NCBI GenBank assembly: GCA_020635905.1 | Contig: JACJYV010000006.1 | Coordinates: forward strand, 372,001 to 436,000 | Length of the DNA: 64,000 nucleotides | Direction: 5' to 3' | From: Bacteroidia bacterium | Lineage (GTDB): Bacteria > Bacteroidota > Bacteroidia > J057 > JADKCL01 | Shown: positions 35,561 to 43,298 of the stretch, piece by piece | Layout: each line of letters opens with the position of its first letter | How positions within the stretch are numbered: position 1 is the stretch's first letter | The notes under the pieces: generated by a model | Database searches by the model: none | What the model saw: the letters and a program-made list of their open reading frames with translations, nothing else | Told to the model about the DNA's origin: nothing | Program-made: the position numbers and the translations under genes

Positions 35561-36955
35561 TTAAAAGCAGCATCTTCCTTCCACCCGGGCTGCGCTGTTG
35601 AAGCCCATCTGGCCTGCACCCGGCTGAACCTCGTTCAGACTATGGTTGGTCAGGTGATTGGTGCTGGCCGCAGAAAAAAGGTAGGTCCAGGCGCCGCCCA
35701 GGGCCAGGGTCTGGTTCATGATGGTGGTGCCGTTGGCATTAGGCCCGGGACAGGGAACGGCAGGCGTGGCCGCTGGCACGGTGGCATCGCCTTCGCAATG
35801 TGAAAGGTTGAATCCATGCCCGATTTCATGGATCAGGGTGCGCAGGGCGCCCTGGTTATTTCCCACAAAACTGCCCATAGCCACGGCCAGCCCGCTGCGA
35901 TTGGCCGTATCCCACATTTTCCCCAGGGTAATGCGGCCTGGATTGGGATTGGCAATGGTGGTCACCAGCATGGTGTGAAAGTACCATTCGTTGGCAAAGG
36001 TATTTCCCGAAAGACTGCTGTTCGAATTAAACAAATTCACCAGATCCGCATCCGTGTAATCAGCGCCCCGTCTGAGGTCCCTGACGGATTGGTCATAACG
36101 GGAATCAATCAGCAATCCTGCATTGGAATAGCTTCTGCGCAGGGTATTGACACGGTTATTGCGAAAGATCGCGACCGGCACCCAGCTCACGATGGTGGTG
36201 TCTATTTTGTCAAATTCCACCAAAACCCTGCGGGCAGGAATGCTTACTGCAACCTGATTGGAAAGGGCATTGGTCACTGTATTCCTGACCCTCACATTGA
36301 GGTTGGCACCCAAAGCAGGCACAGGAATGCCTGCATTTTGGTTCAGACGGGCGATCAGCCCGTTGGGATACAGATTGGCCGGGTAGCCCTGCATACTCGA
36401 CCCGACTTTCAGTGCTCCCAGCAGACTTCCCGCGGGAACCCCGGGCAGGCCCGTATTGGAAATGGCCGTACCATTCACCTCGATCACGCAATTATTATCG
36501 AATCCTGTGCCGTAAATCACCAGTTCGTAGTCATCCTCAACCGCTGCCCGACCCAGGTTGAAATAACCCACTTCCCAGCCTTCAATATTGGGATTGGGCC
36601 CGGCCACCGTGGAGGTCACGTTGAAATTGACAGAATTCGAAGAAAATCCCTGAATAACCACCTTCACGGAGTGGTTTCCCGCGGCCGCATTATAAGGAAC
36701 TGTAAACACAAGCGGATCGCCCGTTCCCTGGGGAATGAGGGTATCCGCGTCCCAAACCACTTTGCCACCCGTACCAAAGCGACTGCCGTTGATGGTCACA
36801 ATTGTAGTGGAATTGCCTGCCGCGGGCGAAAGGGAACTGATGTTGGGTGGATTGGAGGCTGATGGGTTGTCGCAGCCCACTCCCAAACCAAGGAAGAGGA
36901 GCGCATAAACCCATGCCAATCCTCCCCCTGAAAACCGACTTTTGAATCGTTTCAT
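35561..36955 (-). CDS. Metzincin-like metalloprotease lipoprotein with IPT/TIG domains
   Basis: A 464-residue precursor with lipobox LGVGC (Cys28). Two IPT/TIG-like Ig domains occupy ~36-240 (ISSLSPAAGNSTTIVTINGS; ELVIYGTGFDNNCVIEVNG). A zinc-protease domain follows: HEIGHGFNLSH at 376-386 supplies three His and the catalytic Glu in metzincin spacing (Asn instead of the usual Gly), and TIMNQ at ~412 is in the Met-turn position. The sequence ends shortly after at RCCF with no sorting domain. It is predicted to be anchored in the outer or inner membrane and cut proteins outside the cytoplasm. It is first in a two-gene unit with the Ig/TPR protein. Confidence 0.82.
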   Translation of the reverse strand: MKRFKSRFSGGGLAWVYALLFLGLGVGCDNPSASNPPNISSLSPAAGNSTTIVTINGSRFGTGGKVVWDADTLIPQGTGDPLVFTVPYNAAAGNHSVKVVIQGFSSNSVNFNVTSTVAGPNPNIEGWEVGYFNLGRAAVEDDYELVIYGTGFDNNCVIEVNGTAISNTGLPGVPAGSLLGALKVGSSMQGYPANLYPNGLIARLNQNAGIPVPALGANLNVRVRNTVTNALSNQVAVSIPARRVLVEFDKIDTTIVSWVPVAIFRNNRVNTLRRSYSNAGLLIDSRYDQSVRDLRRGADYTDADLVNLFNSNSSLSGNTFANEWYFHTMLVTTIANPNPGRITLGKMWDTANRSGLAVAMGSFVGNNQGALRTLIHEIGHGFNLSHCEGDATVPAATPAVPCPGPNANGTTIMNQTLALGGAWTYLFSAASTNHLTNHSLNEVQPGAGQMGFNSAARVEGRCCF

Positions 36956-37176
36956 AGTGTGATGTTTAAAGGATGAAAAAGGGGATTGATCTCTGCCTGT
37001 GAGATAAATTTACGAAAACAGAACTCAATAAAAAATGACTGTCAAAGGGACTTTTAAAAACAAAGAGGTTTGATCAGAACGAAGGTGCGGAAGTCGCAGT
37101 TTACATCCAAAATCAGCATGTGTGAACCAGATCCAACGAAGAAATTCGAATTCCTTGAAGTCCCCAAAAGAAAAAA

Positions 37177-37419
37177 TCAGTGGGGCAGGTTGATGGCATA
37201 CACCTGTGAAACTTCAGGCGCAATTCGCTTAATGGCTTCCTCAATGCCCGCTTTCATGGTCATGGAACTCATGGAACAGGATTCGCAGGCCCCGAGCAGT
37301 TCGAGTTCGACTGTTCCGTCTTCCAGAATGGCATGCAAACGCACGTCACCACCATCCGTGTTCAGATAGGGGCGGATGTTTTCGAGGGCCTGCTCAACTT
37401 TGATTTTCAGCGTTTCCAT
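37177..37419 (-). CDS. NifU C-terminal-domain Fe-S scaffold protein
   Basis: An 80-residue protein consisting of the NifU-like (NFU) domain alone. Features are IRPYLNTDGGDVRLHAI and the cluster-binding CxxC in ELLGACESCSMSSMTM. These carriers hold a [4Fe-4S] cluster between two subunits and hand it to targets. The gene starts 18 bp after the mrp gene, which encodes an Fe-S loading ATPase, so the two form a dedicated Fe-S carrier operon, as in many Bacteroidetes. Confidence 0.93.
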   Translation of the reverse strand: METLKIKVEQALENIRPYLNTDGGDVRLHAILEDGTVELELLGACESCSMSSMTMKAGIEEAIKRIAPEVSQVYAINLPH

Positions 37420-37437
37420 GACTTCAGGGCATCGGGT

Positions 37438-38535
37438 TTAATTGGTAAGGATTTTCACCTGTTCGGTCGGCGGAACCTGTGCATTGCGCAGGGCTACCTG
37501 CTGGGCCACATTTTCAGCCAGACTGGCAAATGACTTTCCAAGGGCAGTATCAGGATCAGCCGCAGGCGGCTGGCCTTTGTCGCCCGACTCGCGGGTTTTT
37601 TCCACCATGGGCAATTCAGCCAGGAGAGGCACTTTCAGCTCAGTAGCCAGCTTCATTCCTCCCCCTTGTCCAAAGAGAAAATACTTCTTCTCAGGCATAT
37701 CTTCGGGCGAAAAATAGCTCATATTCTCCACCACACCCAGAATGGGCACATTGATCTGAGGAGTCTGGAACATTTGGGCGCCTTTGCGGGCATCTGCCAG
37801 GGCTACATCCTGAGGTGTGGTGACCACCACCACGCCCGTCAAAGGCAGAGCCTGTACCAGCGAAAGGTGGATATCGCCTGTGCCGGGAGGCATATCAATG
37901 ATCATGTAGTCAAGTGGTCCCCAGTCTGTATCAAAGATCAGCTGGTTCATGGCACGGGAGGCCATGGGCCCCCGCCAGACAATGGCCTGCTCAGGCGCAA
38001 CCAGAAATCCAATGGAATTGAGCTTTACCCCTTCCTTGTCGAAGGGGATGATCATGTCCTTGTCGCCGACTTTGGCCACGTAGGGCCTTTCGCCCTGCAA
38101 TCCAAACATGATGGGCATGGACGGACCGTAGATATCAGCATCCACCAGGCCTACGCTGGCGCCCGAACGGGCCAGGGCTACGGCCAGGTTGGTGGCAATG
38201 GTTGATTTTCCCACCCCTCCTTTACCTGAAACGACTGCAATCACATTTTTCACCTCGGTCAGTCGCTGATTTTTATTTTGCGAAGTGACTTGTGAAGTCA
38301 TATTAATCTGAATTTCCACCTCTTTGCCCACCACCTGGCTTACCGCATTCAGGCAATCCTGACGAATCTTCTCCTTGAGCGGACAAGCGGGTGTGGTCAA
38401 TACCACGGTGAAAAAAACCACCTTACCCTCAATCCTGATATCCTTGATCATGTTGAGCGTCACCAGATCCTTTTTCAGGTCCGGGTCGTCAACCGTTTTC
38501 AGTGCGGTAAGTATTTGATTTTCAGTGATGGCCAT
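37438..38535 (-). CDS. mrp: Mrp/ApbC Fe-S cluster carrier ATPase
   Basis: A 365-residue protein. An N-terminal MIP18/DUF59 domain (residues ~5-90, DPDLKKDLVTLNMIKD, TTPACPLKE) precedes a ParA/MinD-type ATPase with Walker A SGKGGVGKSTIATNLA at ~106-121 and DADIYGPSMP after it. The Walker B region MIIDMPPGTGD is near residue 210. The C-terminal CxxC typical of NBP35/ApbC is not evident in this homologue; ENMSYFSPEDMPEK lies where that motif would sit, and no Cys pair follows. Absence of the CxxC is seen in some bacterial Mrp proteins. It is upstream of the NFU gene in one operon. Confidence 0.92.
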   Translation of the reverse strand: MAITENQILTALKTVDDPDLKKDLVTLNMIKDIRIEGKVVFFTVVLTTPACPLKEKIRQDCLNAVSQVVGKEVEIQINMTSQVTSQNKNQRLTEVKNVIAVVSGKGGVGKSTIATNLAVALARSGASVGLVDADIYGPSMPIMFGLQGERPYVAKVGDKDMIIPFDKEGVKLNSIGFLVAPEQAIVWRGPMASRAMNQLIFDTDWGPLDYMIIDMPPGTGDIHLSLVQALPLTGVVVVTTPQDVALADARKGAQMFQTPQINVPILGVVENMSYFSPEDMPEKKYFLFGQGGGMKLATELKVPLLAELPMVEKTRESGDKGQPPAADPDTALGKSFASLAENVAQQVALRNAQVPPTEQVKILTN

Positions 38536-38699
38536 ATTCTCAAAACAAAGGAACCAAAGTTAATTAGATTCGTTCTAAATAAAAACAAATCTAAGTCCCT
38601 AAAGTTGGGCAATCAAGCAAAAAGATATTCCCAGGCCATCCCTAATTTGATGCCCGATCTCATTTTTATGAGTTTTTGAATTGATTCTTTGCTACAGGA

Positions 38700-39164
38700 T
38701 CAAATTGTCGCGGCCGTAATGATTGCCCCGATCACGCCAAAAACAATCAGCAGCGCATAAAGGGACATGACCACAATCATCATGATGCCCATGTATCTGT
38801 AATGCGATTTGAGCGCCCTGAAACCCTCTGTAATGACGGCTTCATCCTCACCTTGCAGTCCCGCATTCATTTTTTGGGAGAATTGAAACAGGTAAAGAAC
38901 GGGCATAAAATAGATTGCAGCGGAAATAAGGTAAATGAGCGTAAAAACGAACCCGGGAAGGTGAGCTGTATTCATCCCGGGAACAGAATTCACAATCGCA
39001 CCCATGGCAAAAGCCGCAATTACCATAAATCCTATACCTACAAAGCCCAGTATGGAAAGGAATTTTGACCATTTGGCTGTTTCACGAAGAAAATTACGCG
39101 CCGTGGAGTTGATGTGCAGTCCATCCTGCGGGGAACCCTGTCCCTGATCGAAAAAATCGTCCAT
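38700..39164 (-). CDS. DUF5362-like small membrane protein
   Basis: A 154-residue protein with a polar N-terminus (DQGQGSPQDGLHINSTARNF) and four hydrophobic segments. The opening FLRETAKWSKFLSILGFVG followed by a second helix pair and a ~30-residue amphipathic linker (FSQKMNAGLQGEDEAVITEG, FRALKSHYRYMG) is the pattern of DUF5362 proteins of Bacteroidetes. Inner-membrane location is predicted; function is unknown. It stands alone between the mrp operon and dnaG, divergent from the latter. Confidence 0.7.
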   Translation of the reverse strand: MDDFFDQGQGSPQDGLHINSTARNFLRETAKWSKFLSILGFVGIGFMVIAAFAMGAIVNSVPGMNTAHLPGFVFTLIYLISAAIYFMPVLYLFQFSQKMNAGLQGEDEAVITEGFRALKSHYRYMGIMMIVVMSLYALLIVFGVIGAIITAATI

Positions 39165-39353
39165 AGTATTAAATGTATCAGGTTAAATAAAACGAGTGAG
39201 AAATCATGGCAATATATTCAATAAATCCATATCCCAATGAAGGGTAAACAATATCCTTACCCAAAGTGAAGAAAATATATAAACGAACGGCTGGTCAGGA
39301 AATAGAATTCCTGTTGCGATTTGGACGTTGAATATTGTAAATTTACTTCCCCC

Positions 39354-41435
39354 ATGGCCAAGCGAATTCCCCCGGAAAAGGTAGAAGAAATCTACAACGC
39401 GGCCGACATCGTTGAGATCGTCGGGGACTTTCTGCAGCTCAAAAAAAGGGGTACCAATTATTTTGCCTTATCCCCTTTCACCAACGAAAAAACCCCTTCA
39501 TTCGCCGTTTCTCCCTCAAAAAACATTTTCAAGGACTTCTCCACGGGCAAGGGCGGCAACGCCATCACCTTCCTCATGGATCTCGAGGGCATGACCTATG
39601 TGGAGGCCCTGAAATACGTGGCTGACAAGTACAACATTGCCCTTGAACTGGAGGAAACTTACGAGGAGGTCGAAAGCAAGGATGTACGCGACAGCCTCTA
39701 CATTCTCAATGAATGGGCCGCCAAATGGTTCAATCGTCAACTCACGGAAACGGAGGATGGGCGCAAAATCGGGTTGAGTTATTTCCGCGAACGGGGCATG
39801 CTGGAAGGTACAATCAAGGAATTCATGCTGGGCTACGCACCTGATCAGTGGGAAGCCCTGAGCAACGAGGCCCTGAAAAATCAATTCAACGAGGAATATC
39901 TGGTGGGGACGGGCCTTTGCTTCAAATCTGACAAAGACGGCAAATTGCTGGATCGCTTCAAGGGACGGATCATGTTTCCCATCCACAACCACCTGGGCAA
40001 GGTTTTGGGTTTTGGGGGGCGAATTCTGGACAAATCCCAAAAGGCAGCCAAATACATCAATTCGCCCGAAACGGAGATTTACCACAAAAGCAAGGTACTT
40101 TACGGGCTATATTTCAGCAAAAACCGCATCCGCGACCTCGACCAGGCCATTCTGGTGGAAGGCTACATGGATGTGATCAGCCTGTACCAAAATGGCATCA
40201 CCAACGTGGTGGCCACCAGCGGCACGGCCCTGACCGACGATCAGATCAAACTGCTGAAGCGCTTTTCCAAAAATGTGCTGCTGATTTACGATGCAGATAA
40301 TGCGGGAATCAATGCAGCGCTGCGCGGGGCCGACCTGATGATCGAGCAGGAACTTGCGGTGCGCGTGTTACTGCTGCCGCCGGGCGACGACCCTGATTCC
40401 TACGTCAAAGCCAACGGAAAAAGCGGGTTTGAAGCCTATTCACAGGAGAAAAGCAAAGATTTTGTAGAATTCAAAATCGATCACCTGATGGCTCAGGCCC
40501 TGCCCAACGATCCCATGGCCAAAACCACGGTGATCCACGAAGTGGCCAGCACCATTTCCCGCATTCCAGACCCCGTCAGGCAGTCTGTTTACGTGCAATT
40601 CACGGCGGAAAAACTGCAGGTGGCCGAGCCCGTGGTGGAGAATGCCCTGCGCCAGGCCCTGCTCAGCAAAGCCAAAAATGATGAGCGGCAGGCCCGCTTT
40701 GACAAGGCCCGCAAGGACCGCGAATCAGCGCAAAACTCCCAATTGCAAATTGGGAAATCGCCTCCAGCCAACGATTACCCGCCCGATATGCCTCCTTTGG
40801 AGGTATTGTATCCCGAGGCTTTTGCCAATGGCGAGACTGCAATCGTCACTCCTCCCAGGGAGATTCATTCCACGGGACTGACCATCAGCCAGGAGCGGGA
40901 ACTGCTCAGGTTATTGTTCAACTATCCTTCTGCGCCCATCAAAATTGCCGAAGGGCGGGTGGAAGGACAGGAAGTCAAAGATTATATTTATGAAGGCCCG
41001 TTGGCAAATTATCTGATTCAGGAGCTGGAAGACATGGATTTTGACGATCCTGTTCTGAACAAACTCAAGATTCAGGTCACGGAACACATTGCCCAAAAAG
41101 GGACCATTGACGTCAATCAGTACCTTTCGCACCAGGGGCCTGACATGATCAGTCTGATCACGGAATTGCTGACCATCCCCATTGAGGTGAGCAAAAACTG
41201 GGAAAAATACGACATCAAGGCCCCCAAAATGGATGAAAACCTGGATGATGCAGTATATTCTGCCGTAATGCACTTCAAACTGAAAAAGATCAAACAACTT
41301 TTGAAGGAAACCCACCAGAAAATCAAAGAAAATCAGGATCTGGAAAAGCTGGACGACCTTTTGAAAGTGTATGCACATCTTAATAACCTGAAACAGGAAC
41401 TTTCCAAAGAACTTGGCATTGTAATCCACCAATAA
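39354..41435 (+). CDS. dnaG: DNA primase DnaG with degenerate zinc-binding motif
   Basis: A 693-residue primase; ATG at 39354 (MAKRIPPEKVEEIYNAAD) is preferred over an upstream GTG-type extension. The N-terminal CHC2 domain keeps its fold words (NEKTPSFAVSPSKNIF, GKGGNAITFLMDLEG), but the four ligands Cys40, His43, Cys61, Cys64 of E. coli are Ser40, Thr43, Asp61 and Thr64, so no zinc can be held by this site. The TOPRIM domain is intact (LVEGYMDVISLY with catalytic Glu; LIYDADNAG with the DxD). The C-terminal helicase-binding region is divergent. It primes Okazaki fragments at the replication fork. The next gene starts 2 bp after its stop. Confidence 0.94.
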   Translation: MAKRIPPEKVEEIYNAADIVEIVGDFLQLKKRGTNYFALSPFTNEKTPSFAVSPSKNIFKDFSTGKGGNAITFLMDLEGMTYVEALKYVADKYNIALELEETYEEVESKDVRDSLYILNEWAAKWFNRQLTETEDGRKIGLSYFRERGMLEGTIKEFMLGYAPDQWEALSNEALKNQFNEEYLVGTGLCFKSDKDGKLLDRFKGRIMFPIHNHLGKVLGFGGRILDKSQKAAKYINSPETEIYHKSKVLYGLYFSKNRIRDLDQAILVEGYMDVISLYQNGITNVVATSGTALTDDQIKLLKRFSKNVLLIYDADNAGINAALRGADLMIEQELAVRVLLLPPGDDPDSYVKANGKSGFEAYSQEKSKDFVEFKIDHLMAQALPNDPMAKTTVIHEVASTISRIPDPVRQSVYVQFTAEKLQVAEPVVENALRQALLSKAKNDERQARFDKARKDRESAQNSQLQIGKSPPANDYPPDMPPLEVLYPEAFANGETAIVTPPREIHSTGLTISQERELLRLLFNYPSAPIKIAEGRVEGQEVKDYIYEGPLANYLIQELEDMDFDDPVLNKLKIQVTEHIAQKGTIDVNQYLSHQGPDMISLITELLTIPIEVSKNWEKYDIKAPKMDENLDDAVYSAVMHFKLKKIKQLLKETHQKIKENQDLEKLDDLLKVYAHLNNLKQELSKELGIVIHQ

Positions 41436-41437
41436 TT

Positions 41438-42112
41438 ATGAATGATCTCGTCCCCGAAATAATTGAAGCGCTTAAAAGCCGGGCCTGCGCCAAACAGCAG
41501 ATTTACCGCAATACTCTGGCCACTTTCCAGAATATGAAAACCATTTGTCAGGCCCTGGTGGAGGATTTGTCCAATCAATTCAAAGACATTGATCCCAGCG
41601 TGGTCATTGATTATCACGACACCAATGAGTTTGAATTTCAGGTGAAATTCTCGGGTGATTTGCTGGTTTTTACCATGCATTCCAACGTGGTGACTTTTCC
41701 CGAAACCCATATTCTTTTCAAAAGTCCCTACATCCGCCAGGATGACAAGCGCAAGTACTTCGGGCACATCATGGTGTATAATTTCATGGCGGACTCGGTA
41801 AAATACAATCGTTTGGATGATCCAGGCTACCTGATGGCGCGCCTGCTGATCAATCTGGAAAATAAATTTTACATTGAAGGGGTGCGTCCCCTCAACTTTT
41901 TGCACCCCGACATTGAGCAGAACGACATGGACGACGACTTTATCAGAAGTTTTATCCAAAGCGCCATGCTCTCAGCCATTCACACTGACCTTCAGGCCCA
42001 ACCGTTCCAGCAAATTCAGGTAATTGCGCTGGCCCAAATAGTGGCCAATCAAATGGTCGGTTTTGGGGAAAAAGTTGGATTTAAGATGTCATTAGATAGG
42101 GATAATCAGTAA
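41438..42112 (+). CDS. Conserved hypothetical protein next to dnaG
   Basis: A 224-residue soluble protein with no signal peptide or membrane segment. It starts with helices (LVPEIIEALKSRACAKQQIY), has a central beta-rich segment (VVIDYHDTNEFEFQVKFSGD, LLVFTMHSNVVTFPETHILF), and ends helical. The composition and the block KYFGHIMVYNFMADS suggest a conserved Bacteroidetes family, but I do not recognise a named domain and no catalytic residues stand out. Its start lies 2 bp after dnaG, so it is probably co-transcribed with it. A role linked to replication is only a guess from position. Confidence 0.8.
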   Translation: MNDLVPEIIEALKSRACAKQQIYRNTLATFQNMKTICQALVEDLSNQFKDIDPSVVIDYHDTNEFEFQVKFSGDLLVFTMHSNVVTFPETHILFKSPYIRQDDKRKYFGHIMVYNFMADSVKYNRLDDPGYLMARLLINLENKFYIEGVRPLNFLHPDIEQNDMDDDFIRSFIQSAMLSAIHTDLQAQPFQQIQVIALAQIVANQMVGFGEKVGFKMSLDRDNQ

Positions 42113-42195
42113 TTTTTTAATAATTTGCCGCTTGAATCGCCGAAATCTTTTTACATTTAGTTTCAGATCGGCGTTTACCCCGAATATCTTGTAGA

Positions 42196-42666
42196 ATGAA
42201 AAAAAAGGTTTTTCTTCTGGTTGCAATTCTGGTTTCCCTTACGCTCTCTTCCTGTTCCATCTACGAAGAAGGTCCTGGAATCAGCTTTAATTCAAGAAAA
42301 CAAAGAGCCATCGGGGACTGGCAGGTCGATGTTGCCTTCGACACTGAGACTGAAAAAGACGTCACTGAAGACTTCGTCAATGTTTCTTATTCCCTGCTCG
42401 GGGACGGCACTCTTTCCCGTTACACTTACGTAAAATCTCTGGATTCAACCCTGGTTACTTACGGCCTTTGGGATCTGGTTGATAGCGATAAGCAACTCCG
42501 TTTGCTCTTCACTGATCCTCCCACCTGGCCCGACCGTGATTTCTGGACCATCCGTCGCCTGACTGAAAAAGATCTTTGGGTTTACAATACCATAGATTCC
42601 GCCACGGATACCACCCAATACGAAATCAGGTTTATGCCTGGTAAGGCGGCTACCAATCCTTTTTAG
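42196..42666 (+). CDS. Small lipoprotein, lipocalin-like
   Basis: A 156-residue precursor with signal MKKKVFLLVAILVSLTL and lipobox SSCS. The mature part is beta-rich with AIGDWQVDVAFD near the start, VNVSYSLLGDGTLSRYTYV, and LVTYGLWDLVDSDKQLRLLF, the pattern of small lipocalin-like/DUF-type lipoproteins that report a 'G-x-W' motif on strand A. Function unknown; it should be tethered to the outer membrane facing the periplasm. Heptad-like words (TTAGTCT TGAGTCC TTAGTCC TGAGTGA) follow its stop. Confidence 0.78.
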   Translation: MKKKVFLLVAILVSLTLSSCSIYEEGPGISFNSRKQRAIGDWQVDVAFDTETEKDVTEDFVNVSYSLLGDGTLSRYTYVKSLDSTLVTYGLWDLVDSDKQLRLLFTDPPTWPDRDFWTIRRLTEKDLWVYNTIDSATDTTQYEIRFMPGKAATNPF

Positions 42667-42704
42667 TCGTTAGTCTTGAGTCCTTAGTCCTGAGTGATCA
42701 GGGG
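42663..42704. repeat. Short heptad word repeat, TTAGTCN type
   Basis: Words read TTAGTCT TGAGTCC TTAGTCC TGAGTGA TCAGGGG between the lipoprotein and miaE stops. They belong to the same 7-bp family as the TTAGATN runs. Confidence 0.55.
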
Positions 42705-42706
42705 GA

Positions 42707-43291
42707 TTAGCCGTGGATTCGCTCGTCTTTTCCGAACAGGCCAATTACTTTCTTTTCGTATTCCAGCCATTCCTGCCACCTTTGATCGACCGCGGCAGGG
42801 TCAGCATATTGCTTCGCAAGTTTGATAAAAAGGGTGTAATGCCGGGCTTCTGAGGCCATCAGGTCGCGGTAAAATTCGGCCAGAGGCTGATCTGAGATGT
42901 GGTCTGAAATCACTTTGAACCGCTCGCAACTGCGGGCCTCAATCATGGCCGCAAACAGCATATTGTCGATGAATTTCTTTTCCTCCCCTTCCCCTTTGCG
43001 CACAAATTTCATCAAATAGCCCACATAATCGTCCTTCTGCTGACTCCCCAGCACAAACCCGCGTCGCTTGATCTCTTTGTGCACCATGTCAAAATGGGCC
43101 ATTTCTTCCCGCGAAAGGGCCACCATTTTGTCCACCAACTCCTCCTTTTCGGGGTAGCGCACAATGTAGGCTGCCGCAGTGGCCGCTGCTTTCAGTTCGC
43201 AGTAGGCATGATCCGTGAGGATCTGCTCAATGTTGTTTTCCACTGCATTTTTTACCCAACGGGGATCAGTATCAAGTTTCAGATTCAGCAT
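42707..43291 (-). CDS. miaE: MiaE: tRNA-(ms2io6A)-hydroxylase
   Basis: A 194-residue di-iron oxygenase of the ferritin-like fold. Metal ligands are visible as YCELKAAA, SREEMAHFDMV (Glu-Glu-x-x-His), ARSCERFKVI and SEARHYTLF (Glu...His). It hydroxylates the isopentenyl side chain of 2-methylthio-isopentenyladenosine 37 in some tRNAs. The N-terminal LDTDPRWVKNAVENNIEQIL is typical. Its start is 7 bp after the purL stop, so it is likely co-transcribed with purL; no functional link is implied. Confidence 0.92.
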   Translation of the reverse strand: MLNLKLDTDPRWVKNAVENNIEQILTDHAYCELKAAATAAAYIVRYPEKEELVDKMVALSREEMAHFDMVHKEIKRRGFVLGSQQKDDYVGYLMKFVRKGEGEEKKFIDNMLFAAMIEARSCERFKVISDHISDQPLAEFYRDLMASEARHYTLFIKLAKQYADPAAVDQRWQEWLEYEKKVIGLFGKDERIHG

Positions 43292-43298
43292 GGGGCAA

